This document shows, in pieces, positions 1 through 7,357 of a stretch of DNA of 31,142 bases. Numbering within the stretch: position 1 is the stretch's first letter; every line of letters starts with the position of its first letter. A program made the translations under genes and the position numbers. The notes below the pieces were generated by a model, which did not search any database, was not told where the DNA came from, and saw only the letters and a list, made by a program, of their open reading frames with translations. This stretch comes from a virus: positions 1-31,142 of IMG/VR virus record IMGVR_UViG_3300034101_004784; one strand, written 5' to 3'.

Positions 1-528
1 GAGGTCATGGAGCACATCCAAAGCCTAGAGGACATCTTCGACCTTCAGTACAGCTTAATGGAGCAGTGGTACTCATTTGCCAATGACGACCAGGAGATGG
101 CCGACAGAAGGCTGCCTAACATGGGGGTGTTTACCAACTCCAGGGAGCAAAACGTAACCATCATGGCGAGAGCCTATGCGAACGAAGTGCGCCAAGGGCT
201 TGCCGACTCGGTGATTACTGGAGAGCGGATCTCGGACTTTGAGCTTGCCGACGTTCCAGCGACTCGAATATTCAAAGCTTTGGACGGGGATTTAAAGACC
301 GCCACGGCCACCTATGGCCGCATGGTTGCCATGAATCAGGGACTGCCATTTGTTCTTTACGCTGGCCCTCGAGACGCCAGGAATCGGCCTTTCTGCGCCG
401 AGAGGGTGAACAAAGTGTTCCCAATTCAGGTCGTGTATACTTGGGATAACGGGCAGGGCATTCCAGCCAACCTCTACTGCGGTGGTTATGGATGCCGTCA
501 TGTGCTTATTCCGGTTAAAGGAGCATGA
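1..528 (+). CDS. MuF-like minor head protein (C-terminal part)
   Basis: The reading frame is open to the window edge (first in-frame ATG at 7), so the true start probably lies outside. The C-terminal half carries the signature of the SPP1 gp7/Mu gpF head morphogenesis domain: GPRDARNRPFC, then DNGQG, then YCGGYGCRH close to the end. Members of this family bind the portal inside the procapsid, in a few copies, and help capsid assembly or DNA ejection. At least 173 residues are visible, which is short for the family and supports truncation. It overlaps the next gene at ATGA (525-528), so the two are translationally coupled. Family assignment is from motif recognition; the exact role is inferred. 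Confidence 0.75.
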   Translation, partial: EVMEHIQSLEDIFDLQYSLMEQWYSFANDDQEMADRRLPNMGVFTNSREQNVTIMARAYANEVRQGLADSVITGERISDFELADVPATRIFKALDGDLKTATATYGRMVAMNQGLPFVLYAGPRDARNRPFCAERVNKVFPIQVVYTWDNGQGIPANLYCGGYGCRHVLIPVKGA

Positions 529-953
529 TGATAAAGGTCGAAAACCTTCAGGTCATTGAGCAAGCAGTTAAACAACGTCTTCAAAATATGAAGCCAGTGT
601 TTAGAGAGGCCCTTAAGGTCGAGAACGAGCGTATCAAGACTCGTACGCAGCAAGGGCTTAGTGCTGATGGCGCCCCGTTCTTAAACAATAAGTACAGCAA
701 GAAATGGGCGAAGAAGAGAGAAGCTCAAGGTCTACAAACTGGCTACGTTGACCTTACCTTCAGTGGCGGTATGTTTAGATCCATGAGGGCATCGTTTACT
801 TCAAACGAAACGTCCACCACTGGAACTATATCGTTTGCCAGTAATAAAGAAGCAAAAAAGGCCATAGAGCATGAGATGAATGGCCGGTATTTCTTCAATC
901 TTACAGACGAACAGATAGAAATTATTAAAAACAAACTACGGAACGTAAAATGA
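525..953 (+). CDS. Phage virion morphogenesis-like protein
   Basis: A 142-residue basic protein. The middle segment (KYSKKWAKKREAQGLQTGYVDLTF in outline, then SGGMFRSM) resembles the virion morphogenesis / tail completion family, where a short Lys-rich stretch is followed by L-x-SG-x(2)-RS. Such proteins act at the head-tail junction. Two adjacent ATGs begin it (525 and 528). The Shine-Dalgarno AAAGGAG at 517-523 lies only 1 nt from the first and 4 nt from the second, so initiation at 528 is at least as likely. It ends in an ATGA overlap with the scaffold gene. Its place upstream of scaffold rather than after the capsid gene is somewhat unusual. Confidence 0.55.
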   Translation: MMIKVENLQVIEQAVKQRLQNMKPVFREALKVENERIKTRTQQGLSADGAPFLNNKYSKKWAKKREAQGLQTGYVDLTFSGGMFRSMRASFTSNETSTTGTISFASNKEAKKAIEHEMNGRYFFNLTDEQIEIIKNKLRNVK

Positions 954-1702
954 GCGAAGAGAATAACAACTCTACACCAGCGCAAGAGCCTCAAGTTTCT
1001 GATGATGCACAGAAGATGCAAGAGAAGATCCAGCGGCTTCAGGGCCTCCTGGCTTCAAAGGAGAAGGAGTACAATCGGGTTGTCTCCGTATATAAGGATA
1101 TCGACCCTGAGGAGTATCGCTCTCTTCGCCAAAAGCTTGAGGAGAAAGAGCGTGAGGCTGCTGAGAAAGACCCTCAGAAGCTCGAGGAGCTTTTCCAGCG
1201 CAAGTTCGATAAGTATCGCAACGAAGTAGAGACCGAAAAGCAGACTCTTAAAGAGCAGTTAGATGCTCTATCTCGGGTGAACAAGACGCTTGCCGTAACT
1301 GATAAAGTTATGTCTGAAATCTCTGGGATGTTCAATCAGGACGCCCTCCGATGGATTAAAAGAGAGGTAGAAGAGTCATGCGATTTAGACGAAGATGGTT
1401 CTATCGTTGTTAAAGACGATAGCGGAGATATTCTCTACAAAGGAACTCGCCCTATGACTCCAAAAGAGTATGGGGAATTGCTTGTGGAGAAGTATCCAAG
1501 TCTCGCTAAGGCATCTGGTGTTAGTGGTGTGAAGGACGCTACTCCAGGGCAACGCTCAGCGCCTCGTGGGAGCAATAAAGTTCCTGAGACCTGGGCCGAA
1601 TTGCAAGCTATGCCAAATGCCAGAGAGACATTGGAGCGCCTGAAGAAGGAGAACCCCGCTGCGGTTCAAAAGATTTTGCGAACCATATCTGCAGGTAAGT
1701 AA
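950..1702 (+). CDS. Capsid scaffolding protein
   Basis: A 250-residue, highly charged, Glu/Lys-rich protein predicted to be mostly helical. Residues about 20-115 are almost continuous coiled coil, and a short basic segment ends the protein (ERLKKENPAAVQKILRTISAGK in outline). This composition, plus a position two genes upstream of the major capsid protein, is typical of siphovirus scaffolds, which fill the procapsid and leave before DNA packaging. No protease motif is visible in it or in neighbouring genes, so it may leave intact. It starts in an ATGA overlap with the preceding gene (950-953). The call rests on composition and synteny rather than a named signature. Confidence 0.75.
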   Translation: MSEENNNSTPAQEPQVSDDAQKMQEKIQRLQGLLASKEKEYNRVVSVYKDIDPEEYRSLRQKLEEKEREAAEKDPQKLEELFQRKFDKYRNEVETEKQTLKEQLDALSRVNKTLAVTDKVMSEISGMFNQDALRWIKREVEESCDLDEDGSIVVKDDSGDILYKGTRPMTPKEYGELLVEKYPSLAKASGVSGVKDATPGQRSAPRGSNKVPETWAELQAMPNARETLERLKKENPAAVQKILRTISAGK

Positions 1703-1721
1703 TTAGGAAGGATTTCAACCT

Positions 1722-1961
1722 ATGGCAACACAGTTTAAGGATATCGATGGTGTGAGATTCACCAACGGTGTCGCCACCAAAGTTGACGTTTCGAATGTTA
1801 CGACTCCAACAGCTGCTGAGCTCATTGCCGCTTTCGGCACTGCAGCTTCTCAGGCTGGCAAGGTCTTCATTCAGGATGACAACGGTGCTGATACTACGGT
1901 TAAGCTCATAGTTAGTAATGGGACTAGCTATTATTTCGCTGCCCTCACTAAGGCATCGTAA
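1722..1961 (+). CDS. Small putative capsid decoration / head fibre protein
   Basis: A 79-residue protein starting ATGGCAACACAG after a spaced AGGAAGGA site. It contains TPTAAELIAAFGTAAS followed by a short beta-rich stretch (DDNGADTTVKLIVSNGTSYYF). Small proteins with this pattern, ending in an aromatic-rich strand, occur just before or after the capsid gene in many phages and are likely to sit on the capsid surface. Only 28 bases separate it from the major capsid gene, so it should be co-expressed at a high level. Function is inferred from position and fold expectation. Confidence 0.5.
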   Translation: MATQFKDIDGVRFTNGVATKVDVSNVTTPTAAELIAAFGTAASQAGKVFIQDDNGADTTVKLIVSNGTSYYFAALTKAS

Positions 1962-1989
1962 GAATTTTAGTTTTTTAAAGGAATAAAGT

Positions 1990-2862
1990 ATGGGTGCTGT
2001 AAGCAACATTACCGAATTTGGAAATAGCGTTAACGTCACTGACGTTCTCGCAGCTGGAATTTCCCCAGCGCTTGTAAAAGCTAACTGCATGATGGCAGTT
2101 ATGCACACTGAGGGGCTTCCTGCTGGCACAATGACAGCTAAGCTCACCAAGAAGGGCTACCTCACGGCAGCTGCTCTTGCTGAGGCTACTGCTCTTGCAC
2201 CAGATGCAAACGGCGAGCTCACTGATTCTTCTGTATCTGCAACCATTGCTAAGTGCGCTGTAGTTTCTGGCGTATCTGTTGAGCAAGGACAGTTCGGAAG
2301 CATCACAGCTGACCGTATCGCTGCTGAGCACGGTGCTGCTATCGCTCGTTATGTTGATAACGATGCTCTCTCGTTGTTCTCGGGTCTTTCGACTTCGGTA
2401 ACTTCGGCAAGCATCCTCACCATCGACGATGTTATGCTTGGTCAGTTCAACATCTTCAACTCTGAGTGCCCAAACAAGGAAGTTCCGCTTAAGGCAGTTC
2501 TTTCTCACCGTGGTCACTACAACATCAAGAAGGAAATCGTACAGTCCGGTGCTGCAGTTTGGAGCAACGAGAGCTACCTCGACGTACTTGGTGGAACCCC
2601 ACAAGCTAACTGCTACGTAGGTTCTCTCCTTGGCTCGATCGACTTCCACGCTACTTCTGGACACGCTACCTCTGGCGGCGACACTGTTCAGGCTATCTTC
2701 CACCCAATGTGGGCATTCGCTGGCTTCTTTGCTCCAGCGCCTGTTACATGGGTTAAGGAGAAGGGCTCTGAGGGCTTCTACACTGAGTATGCTACGTACT
2801 ACTTCTACGACGTACTTGAGTGGAACGACCTCTGCGGCGTTAAGCTCTTGAGCGATACCTAA
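1990..2862 (+). CDS. Major capsid protein
   Basis: A 290-residue protein in the usual position: after scaffold, with a good ribosome site (AAAGGA at 1977-1982) and followed at once by a strong terminator. The sequence fits an HK97-fold shell protein of a small siphovirus: a helical N-terminal region, a long central helix region (TADRIAAEHGAAIARYVDNDALSLF in outline), and a C-terminal strand-rich end. No N-terminal delta domain is obvious, which agrees with the separate scaffold gene. Strong use of a few codons (GCT, GGC, AAG, CTT) also suggests very high expression. Identity is inferred from synteny, length and expression signals. Confidence 0.85.
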   Translation: MGAVSNITEFGNSVNVTDVLAAGISPALVKANCMMAVMHTEGLPAGTMTAKLTKKGYLTAAALAEATALAPDANGELTDSSVSATIAKCAVVSGVSVEQGQFGSITADRIAAEHGAAIARYVDNDALSLFSGLSTSVTSASILTIDDVMLGQFNIFNSECPNKEVPLKAVLSHRGHYNIKKEIVQSGAAVWSNESYLDVLGGTPQANCYVGSLLGSIDFHATSGHATSGGDTVQAIFHPMWAFAGFFAPAPVTWVKEKGSEGFYTEYATYYFYDVLEWNDLCGVKLLSDT

Positions 2863-2877
2863 TTTAATGTAGGTTGA

Positions 2878-2925
2878 GGGGGGCGGCTCAGAGGCTTGTA
2901 TGGCTCTGGGTTGCCCCCCTTTTTT
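2878..2925 (+). terminator. Intrinsic terminator after the major capsid gene
   Basis: Left arm 2878-2893 begins with six G; right arm 2904-2919 ends with six C. They form a 16-pair stem (three G-U pairs) with a 10-nt loop, followed by T6 at 2920-2925. Only 20 bases separate it from the next start codon and no promoter is visible there. Confidence 0.92.
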
Positions 2926-2945
2926 ATTGCAATCGAGAGCACTTA

Positions 2946-3437
2946 ATGAAGAAAGAAGTGTATAAGACTATCGTTCAGCCGAAGGAAGAAACGCTTACAT
3001 ACCTTACTGGATGGAAGCGTCCCGTACACGCCTTTATCCTTTTTGAAACTAAGGAGTGGCACATCTCAAATGATGGCGAAAAGCGCCAGGGAACGGGCCT
3101 CATGACTCTTAACGCTGAGAGCCGCCCAGAGATTTACCACCATGTGGATATGTACCTTCAGAAGGGGTTCCGAATCCTCGACTACGGTAACTTCCCTAAA
3201 TTTAACGACAAAAACCCAGCACGAGCCGCAAAAGCTCACCACTACTCTCAGGGCGCTGGGATTAATCCATGGGATAACCTCGAAAAGTTTGTCAAACAAA
3301 AGATGGCCAGTGAGATAAACTGGGATGAGCGAGCCTCGAACTACGAGAACGAGATCAATGTTCTCAAGAAGAAGCTCGAAGAGGAGCGGAAGAAGCTTGA
3401 GGTCAAGCAGTCCGTTCTTAAAAAGGAGAGCATATAG
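2946..3437 (+). CDS. Hypothetical protein, head-tail region
   Basis: A 163-residue protein when started at the ATG at 2946; a longer frame beginning at 2874 would run through the terminator hairpin and is unlikely. The N-terminal two thirds look globular (aromatic-rich, TGWKRPVHAFILFETKEWHI in outline). The last 45 residues are a Lys/Glu-rich coiled coil. No family is recognised. It lies between the capsid gene and the connector genes, so a minor head or assembly role is likely, but nothing in the sequence proves this. The ribosome site is weak, which fits a low expression level compared with the capsid. Confidence 0.75.
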   Translation: MKKEVYKTIVQPKEETLTYLTGWKRPVHAFILFETKEWHISNDGEKRQGTGLMTLNAESRPEIYHHVDMYLQKGFRILDYGNFPKFNDKNPARAAKAHHYSQGAGINPWDNLEKFVKQKMASEINWDERASNYENEINVLKKKLEEERKKLEVKQSVLKKESI

Positions 3438-3440
3438 TTT

Positions 3441-3797
3441 ATGGCTACATACATTAAGAAAGAACATCTTGGTTCTCGCCCCCCTCCGAAGAAGGGGATC
3501 ATGAGGACCGTGGAGTCGCTTCCAACCTTTCAGGCCCTTCAGCAGCATTATGCCCAGCAGAAGGAGCAAAAGAAGCAGGAGCTGAAGGATAAGTGGGAGT
3601 CCAACGCTGAGGTTCAGCGATGGCGTACTCAGATGACTCCAGAAGAGCGCACACGAGACGCAATCGAGCGCCTTGTGCCTACCGCCAAAGAGGTCTTGAA
3701 GATGCGTAACGGAGGCCATGAGGTCTCTTATGAGGAAGGCCGCAAGAAGGCAGTAGAGATTGCCCATAAGTCAGAAGTGCAAAAGAAAGATGGATAG
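3441..3797 (+). CDS. Hypothetical charged protein
   Basis: A 118-residue, strongly charged, mainly helical protein starting 3 bases after the previous stop. A Gln/Lys-rich helix (residues about 30-55) and a second helical region rich in Arg and Glu (TPEERTRDAIERLVPTAKEV) dominate. It has no Cys and no TM segment. I do not recognise the family. Its position in the head operon suggests an assembly or internal virion protein. Its end overlaps the next gene. Confidence 0.7.
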   Translation: MATYIKKEHLGSRPPPKKGIMRTVESLPTFQALQQHYAQQKEQKKQELKDKWESNAEVQRWRTQMTPEERTRDAIERLVPTAKEVLKMRNGGHEVSYEEGRKKAVEIAHKSEVQKKDG

Positions 3798-4122
3798 GGA
3801 TACTTACTGCATCAAGGTTTGTGGCGGTAAATGCTGTACGCTTTACCCGCCCAATGAAGATGCGGTTAAGTGCCCAAGGCTTTCTGGCGATGGCTCCTGC
3901 TCTGTGTATCAGACCAGATACGGAGAGCTTGCCGACCAACCAATAGTGGTTGTAGGGCGCTGGGCGTCAAAAAAGAATAAGGATGTAGACGGCAACCCTG
4001 TCGTCTATAATTTTTATTGTGGGCGGATTGAGGAGATTATTATTAGCGGCACGATGCACCCAGAGGTAAAGGCGCAGTGCTGCTATGCTCATCCTGAGCT
4101 ATTAGATAAGGAATACCCATGA
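3790..4122 (+). CDS. Cysteine-rich YkgJ-like (zinc/iron chelating) protein
   Basis: From the ATG at 3790 (8-base overlap with the previous gene) the protein has 110 residues; an in-frame ATG at 3760 would add ten basic residues. Near the N-terminus it shows C7-x3-C11-GGK-C15-C16, then C28-P-x-L and C37-S-x-Y. This follows the order seen in the YkgJ/UPF0153 putative zinc- or iron-chelating family (C-x-G-x-CC ... CP-x-L ... C-x-Y). More Cys follow (YCGR and QCCY). It probably binds a metal ion or cluster. Why a head-gene operon carries such a protein is unknown; it may be a minor virion part or an early-acting factor placed here. Confidence 0.6.
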   Translation: MDRDTYCIKVCGGKCCTLYPPNEDAVKCPRLSGDGSCSVYQTRYGELADQPIVVVGRWASKKNKDVDGNPVVYNFYCGRIEEIIISGTMHPEVKAQCCYAHPELLDKEYP

Positions 4123-4307
4123 AATACAACGTAGACTTACAGAAAGAGAAGATGTCTGAGCGTCAGGTGCGTGATAGTATCGAGAGGGCATCTGCAACAG
4201 CTAGGAACATTGCCCAGCAACGTGGCGAGGGAGACCGCAGCCATGATTCATTCCGTAAGGACATGGTCAAGAACGCCGAGCGTGACAGGAAAGAAGGTAA
4301 GATATAA
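4119..4307 (+). CDS. Small charged hypothetical protein
   Basis: A 62-residue, very hydrophilic helical protein rich in Arg, Lys, Glu and Asp, with no aromatic core apart from one Tyr and one Phe. It overlaps the previous gene at ATGA (4119-4122) and the next at TAATG (4305-4309), so it lies in a tightly coupled operon. No family is recognised. Confidence 0.6.
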   Translation: MKYNVDLQKEKMSERQVRDSIERASATARNIAQQRGEGDRSHDSFRKDMVKNAERDRKEGKI

Positions 4308-5044
4308 TGGGCTATCCGTTTGGTCAGAACATAACCTACTGGTTTTATCCGCTGCTCGACAACGACACGGCTAATATCCCTGCGGCTGTTCAGGCGCAAA
4401 CGCCAGCTATTCACGTTTTTGATGAGAGTATCCCCAATCGCTCTGATGCGGCTTCTGGCGCTAACAGCCTCCAGACAATCACCTCGTGGACCTGGAGCTC
4501 TCAGAAGAAGGCCTGGAGCTTCACAATTCCAGCAATCTCTGACCCACACCCTGACAGCAATATTGCGAATCGAGTCTATTGGATTGCAATAAACTTCATT
4601 CTTCAAACTTCCGGGCAGACTCAAACTGCAATTAAGCCTCTCCAGCTTGAGCGAGTTGTCGGCCATGACCGGGTTGTTTCTGTTGGCGAGGAGGACCTTC
4701 GGGCTTACTTCCCACAGATTGACGCATACTCATCAGACGTTCAGCGCAAGGCATTTATTTCCCAGGCCATTGAGGAAATCAAAGGCGAGCTCCGAGTTAA
4801 AGGCTATGAGTGGGCAAAAATTACCCGAGCCGATCGCCTCGACCTTTGCGTGATCTACAAGGCTTTGTCGATGGTTATGCTTGGGCAGATTCAGGAGCCA
4901 AGCGATAAGTTCTCCATTAAGTATCAGGAGTATAAGGCTGGTTTCCAAAGCAACCTCGATAGCCTTAAGTTCGAATACCAGCAGATGGAAGGCGGGATTA
5001 TTGAGACCGGAAGGGGCACGGCTACCATTATTATAGCGAGGTAG
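4307..5044 (+). CDS. Head-tail connector (adaptor) with N-terminal beta domain
   Basis: A 245-residue protein. Residues 1-115 look beta-rich (alternating hydrophobic strands, DESIPNRSDAASGANSLQTI in outline) and resemble an Ig-like domain. Residues about 120-225 are helical and follow the pattern of gp6/gp36-type head-tail adaptors: GEEDLRAYFPQIDA, a helix with AIEEIKGELRVKGYEW, then a long helix with MLGQIQE and a KYQEYK helix. Adaptors form a ring between portal and tail. The order capsid, adaptor, tail terminator and tail tube supports this. The extra N-terminal domain is uncommon and could project outward as decoration. Confidence 0.65.
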   Translation: MGYPFGQNITYWFYPLLDNDTANIPAAVQAQTPAIHVFDESIPNRSDAASGANSLQTITSWTWSSQKKAWSFTIPAISDPHPDSNIANRVYWIAINFILQTSGQTQTAIKPLQLERVVGHDRVVSVGEEDLRAYFPQIDAYSSDVQRKAFISQAIEEIKGELRVKGYEWAKITRADRLDLCVIYKALSMVMLGQIQEPSDKFSIKYQEYKAGFQSNLDSLKFEYQQMEGGIIETGRGTATIIIAR

Positions 5045-5047
5045 TTA

Positions 5048-5518
5048 ATGCCATCGTCCTCAGAAGTTCGCACAGCCTGGGAAGATAAGGTCTGGGGCCA
5101 TAAGACCGTAACGGCCATGACCTCGAAGATTTTCATGTATGACGTGAGTGTCGATAGTGCATTTAACATGGCGGAGCTTTACTACGGAGCTCCTGGGAAG
5201 TACCCAACTATTAACTTCTTTTTATGCCTAGTTACACGGCAGCACGAGCCCCAGATCATGGGAAATACTAGGTACACTTTTCAGGTCCGTGTGCAGTATT
5301 ATCTTCAACAGGAGGAGAGTTCTTCCAACACTTACAACACGCTGGTAGATCGGCTTGAGACAGTGGATGATCTTGTCAGGACACAACTGACAGGAAACTG
5401 GGACAACACCGTAGATTTTTACAATGGTGGCGTCCCGCAGGATATTTCAGTAGTTACCATCGATAATAAGTCATGCTGGAGAGGTGGCTTTACGTACGTT
5501 GGTATAAAAACTGTTTAG
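5048..5518 (+). CDS. Probable tail terminator / tail completion protein
   Basis: A 156-residue alpha/beta protein starting 3 bases after the connector gene and 21 bases before the tail tube gene. It shows alternating strands with a central segment TRYTFQVRVQYYLQQEE and a following helix (YNTLVDRLETVDDLVRTQL in outline). This layout is shared by gpU/gp17-like tail terminators, which cap the growing tail and join it to the head. Identification rests on gene order and predicted topology. Confidence 0.6.
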   Translation: MPSSSEVRTAWEDKVWGHKTVTAMTSKIFMYDVSVDSAFNMAELYYGAPGKYPTINFFLCLVTRQHEPQIMGNTRYTFQVRVQYYLQQEESSSNTYNTLVDRLETVDDLVRTQLTGNWDNTVDFYNGGVPQDISVVTIDNKSCWRGGFTYVGIKTV

Positions 5519-5539
5519 TAATTGGAGATTTAAGATTTT

Positions 5540-6598
5540 ATGGCAAGTATTACAGGCGCACAAACTAAAGCTGGCGTGAAGATTGCGTCAACTTGGGGCA
5601 CGGCAGTAGCTTGCGGAGCTGGAAATAGCTTTGCTGGTGAAATCTCGCCGAGCTTCAACGTATCGGAATTGACTTCACGTCAAATTGGCTCGGGAGCATA
5701 TATGCTCTCATCTGCTACTCGTGGTTCGGTTATTCCGACGGTTTCTTTGACTGCAGACCTTGGCTATCGCAATAACTGCGATATCCTCATCGCTCAGTTC
5801 ATGGGAACATCTGGAGCACCAACAGAAGTAACCGTTGGTCAATCTGACTATAAGCACGTTATTACGTTCAACAGCACACTTAACAGCAAGTACGTAACTC
5901 TTGCATTCGAGACATCGTCTGCAACGACTATGGAGTTCCCAACTGCTGCGGTTCAGTCTATCGGAATCGCAACGACTGGAGTCCCAGGATACCTGGATTT
6001 CACAGCAGAGCTTTTGGCTAACACTGTTGAGCTTTCATCGAGCACAAACACCAACGCAACGCTTGCGAACTGCACCTTCACTGAGGGCACTCCTGAGCTT
6101 GTGGCTGTTGACCTCGTTGATAAGTTCCGCACGAACACTCAGAGCGGTGGAGCTGTAAGCTCTGGTGACCAGTACAACATCACTGGCTTTAACCTTGCAC
6201 TTAGCCGTCCACAAGAGATTATCCCAGAGATCAAGGGTAGCGCTGGTAACTCAGCTCCTATCGCTTCTGACCTCTTCGAGGGAACGCTCAGCGTGGATGT
6301 TAAGGAGCTCGCTGACCATGCTTACTACACAATCTGGAGTGCAGAGACTGCTCGCAAGGCTCTTATCCAGATCGAAGGAACTACGATTGGAACTGGAACT
6401 GCGAAGTCCTTCTCAATCTACCTTCCTCGCATGGTTCTCGTAACTGAGCCGCAGTACGCTCTTACGGACCAAGGTACTAATACTCTCTCCATGGAGTTCC
6501 GTCTGCTTAAGGCAGCTACAGCTCCAACTGGAATGACTGGGAGCACCTACCCGTACTTCGAGATCGTGAATACTCTCTCGACTTCGCTCCTTGCGTAG
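5540..6598 (+). CDS. Major tail tube protein
   Basis: A 352-residue, Thr/Ser/Ala-rich beta protein in the expected place between the tail terminator and the tail assembly chaperones. The sequence is dominated by strands such as NSKYVTLAFET and AKSFSIYLPRMVLV, and it ends in a variable, possibly surface-exposed tail. Codon use is biased like that of the capsid gene, and a terminator follows, both signs of an abundant virion protein. It is longer than a minimal tube subunit (about 150-200 residues), so an extra Ig-like or decorating domain is probably present. The lack of a sheath gene beside it indicates a siphovirus tail. Confidence 0.75.
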   Translation: MASITGAQTKAGVKIASTWGTAVACGAGNSFAGEISPSFNVSELTSRQIGSGAYMLSSATRGSVIPTVSLTADLGYRNNCDILIAQFMGTSGAPTEVTVGQSDYKHVITFNSTLNSKYVTLAFETSSATTMEFPTAAVQSIGIATTGVPGYLDFTAELLANTVELSSSTNTNATLANCTFTEGTPELVAVDLVDKFRTNTQSGGAVSSGDQYNITGFNLALSRPQEIIPEIKGSAGNSAPIASDLFEGTLSVDVKELADHAYYTIWSAETARKALIQIEGTTIGTGTAKSFSIYLPRMVLVTEPQYALTDQGTNTLSMEFRLLKAATAPTGMTGSTYPYFEIVNTLSTSLLA

Positions 6599-6618
6599 TT
6601 GTTAGGGGTCCGAAAGGC

Positions 6619-6660
6619 AAAGGGGCGGTATAGTTCTCTTGAGCTATGCCGCCCTTTCTA
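6619..6660 (+). terminator. Intrinsic terminator after the tail tube gene
   Basis: Left arm about 6623-6636 (GGGCGGTATAGTTC) pairs with 6641-6654 (GAGCTATGCCGCCC): 14 pairs, two of them G-U, with a 4-nt loop. The AAA at 6619-6621 can pair with the TTT after the stem, past one bulged G. The T tract (TTTCTATATATT) is imperfect, so termination may be partial. Confidence 0.75.
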
Positions 6661-6704
6661 TATATTCGGCCCATACCCCCCATATCAATTCGAGGGCTTA
6701 AACT

Positions 6705-7022
6705 ATGATTATTGACAGTGACCTTACGGTAAAAGTTGGCGATGGCGTTGCCGTTTTTGACGAGCCTACTCTCCGTGACTGGGCGATTATGATTGAGATG
6801 TCTGGCAAGACTCTCGAAGAGCAAGCCGACATCCTTCTCCCTAAGCTCAAAGAGCTTAAGGGCTTTGAGTATAAGGATGGGACTGCCGTTACCGTTGAAG
6901 ACCTCAAGAACAAGAAGTTCTCGGCAAAGTTCTTCTTTCAGCTTGTACAAGCTTGGTCGAAGGCGATCGTTGAAGGTCTCAAGGGAGACTCCGACTCAAA
7001 AAACGACGTAACGGTGAACTAG
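6705..7022 (+). CDS. Tail assembly chaperone, short form (gpG-like)
   Basis: A 105-residue acidic protein directly upstream of the tape measure region. Siphoviruses usually carry two overlapping chaperone frames here that coat the tape measure during tail assembly. The short form ends at a TAG at 7020-7022. Near its end the codons TCA AAA AAC contain the heptamer A AAA AAC (6998-7004), the canonical -1 slippery site, leading into the second frame. The terminal residues KNDVTVN are therefore specific to the short form. Motifs within the protein are weak; the call rests on position, size and the frameshift signal. Confidence 0.8.
   Translation: MIIDSDLTVKVGDGVAVFDEPTLRDWAIMIEMSGKTLEEQADILLPKLKELKGFEYKDGTAVTVEDLKNKKFSAKFFFQLVQAWSKAIVEGLKGDSDSKNDVTVN
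6998..7004 (+). promoter_or_regulatory. -1 programmed ribosomal frameshift site A AAA AAC
   Basis: The heptamer is in the correct phase: zero-frame codons are TCA (6996), AAA (6999) and AAC (7002). A -1 slip continues at 7004 with CGA CGT AAC GGT into a frame open to 7357. The fusion would have 100 + 117 = 217 residues. A AAA AAC is among the strongest known slippery sequences. Confidence 0.85.
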
Positions 7023-7357
7023 TTCGGCTATTGAGGTATAGGCTTTACGAGCCTGGCCTCAACTGCGCTAACTGTCACGTCCTTTTCTCAAAGAACAATA
7101 AGAAGCCAGCGTGTCTCTCGAACCTATGCCCCATCGTGGACATAGCTGGCAACAAGCGTCTCAATCGCCTTGCTGACGCATTTCTGCAGATAGAGATCCT
7201 CTCTATGACGCCAGGTTATGGCTCTTTTCAGGAAAGAGTCCTCCAGGAGAGTGGTCTTATTGACGAAAGCGCAGAAACCATCTTGGAGATGAGGGGTGTT
7301 CTGTCGGAATATAGGGAGTGGAGCGCCAAGAAAAGTAACAGGACGAAAATAAAGTAA
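7004..7357 (+). CDS. Tail assembly chaperone, frameshift extension (gpT-like)
   Basis: This frame is reached by -1 slippage and adds 117 residues to the first 100 of the short chaperone. Independent initiation would need the TTG at 7031 with no ribosome site, which is unlikely. It contains C-x2-C (CANC), then C and C in KKPACLSNLC, followed by a helical C-terminal part (ESGLIDESAETILEMRGVL in outline). A Cys-pair region before a helical end is also seen in other phage T-type chaperone domains. The T part is thought to recruit tail tube subunits to the chaperone-coated tape measure. It ends in a TAATG overlap with the tape measure gene. Confidence 0.78.
   Translation, partial: RRNGELVRLLRYRLYEPGLNCANCHVLFSKNNKKPACLSNLCPIVDIAGNKRLNRLADAFLQIEILSMTPGYGSFQERVLQESGLIDESAETILEMRGVLSEYREWSAKKSNRTKIK
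7031..7062 (+). promoter_or_regulatory. Possible frameshift-stimulating RNA hairpin
   Basis: TTGAGG (7031-7036) pairs with CCTCAA (7057-7062), and inside it AGGCT (7040-7044) pairs with AGCCT (7050-7054) around the loop TTACG. It lies 26 bases after the slippery site, farther than the usual 5-9, so its effect on frameshifting is uncertain. Confidence 0.4.

Noticed and set aside
2874-2945. N-terminal extension of the 163-residue protein
   Set aside because: It would be translated through the terminator hairpin at 2878-2925; ATG 2946 is the better start.
3066-3767. 233-codon minus-strand frame opposite the 2946 and 3441 genes
   Set aside because: Leu-rich mirror of Lys/Glu-rich coding sequence, with no minus-strand signals.
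7031-7357. Separate gene starting at TTG 7031
   Set aside because: No ribosome site, and the same frame is entered in exact phase by the A AAA AAC slippery site.
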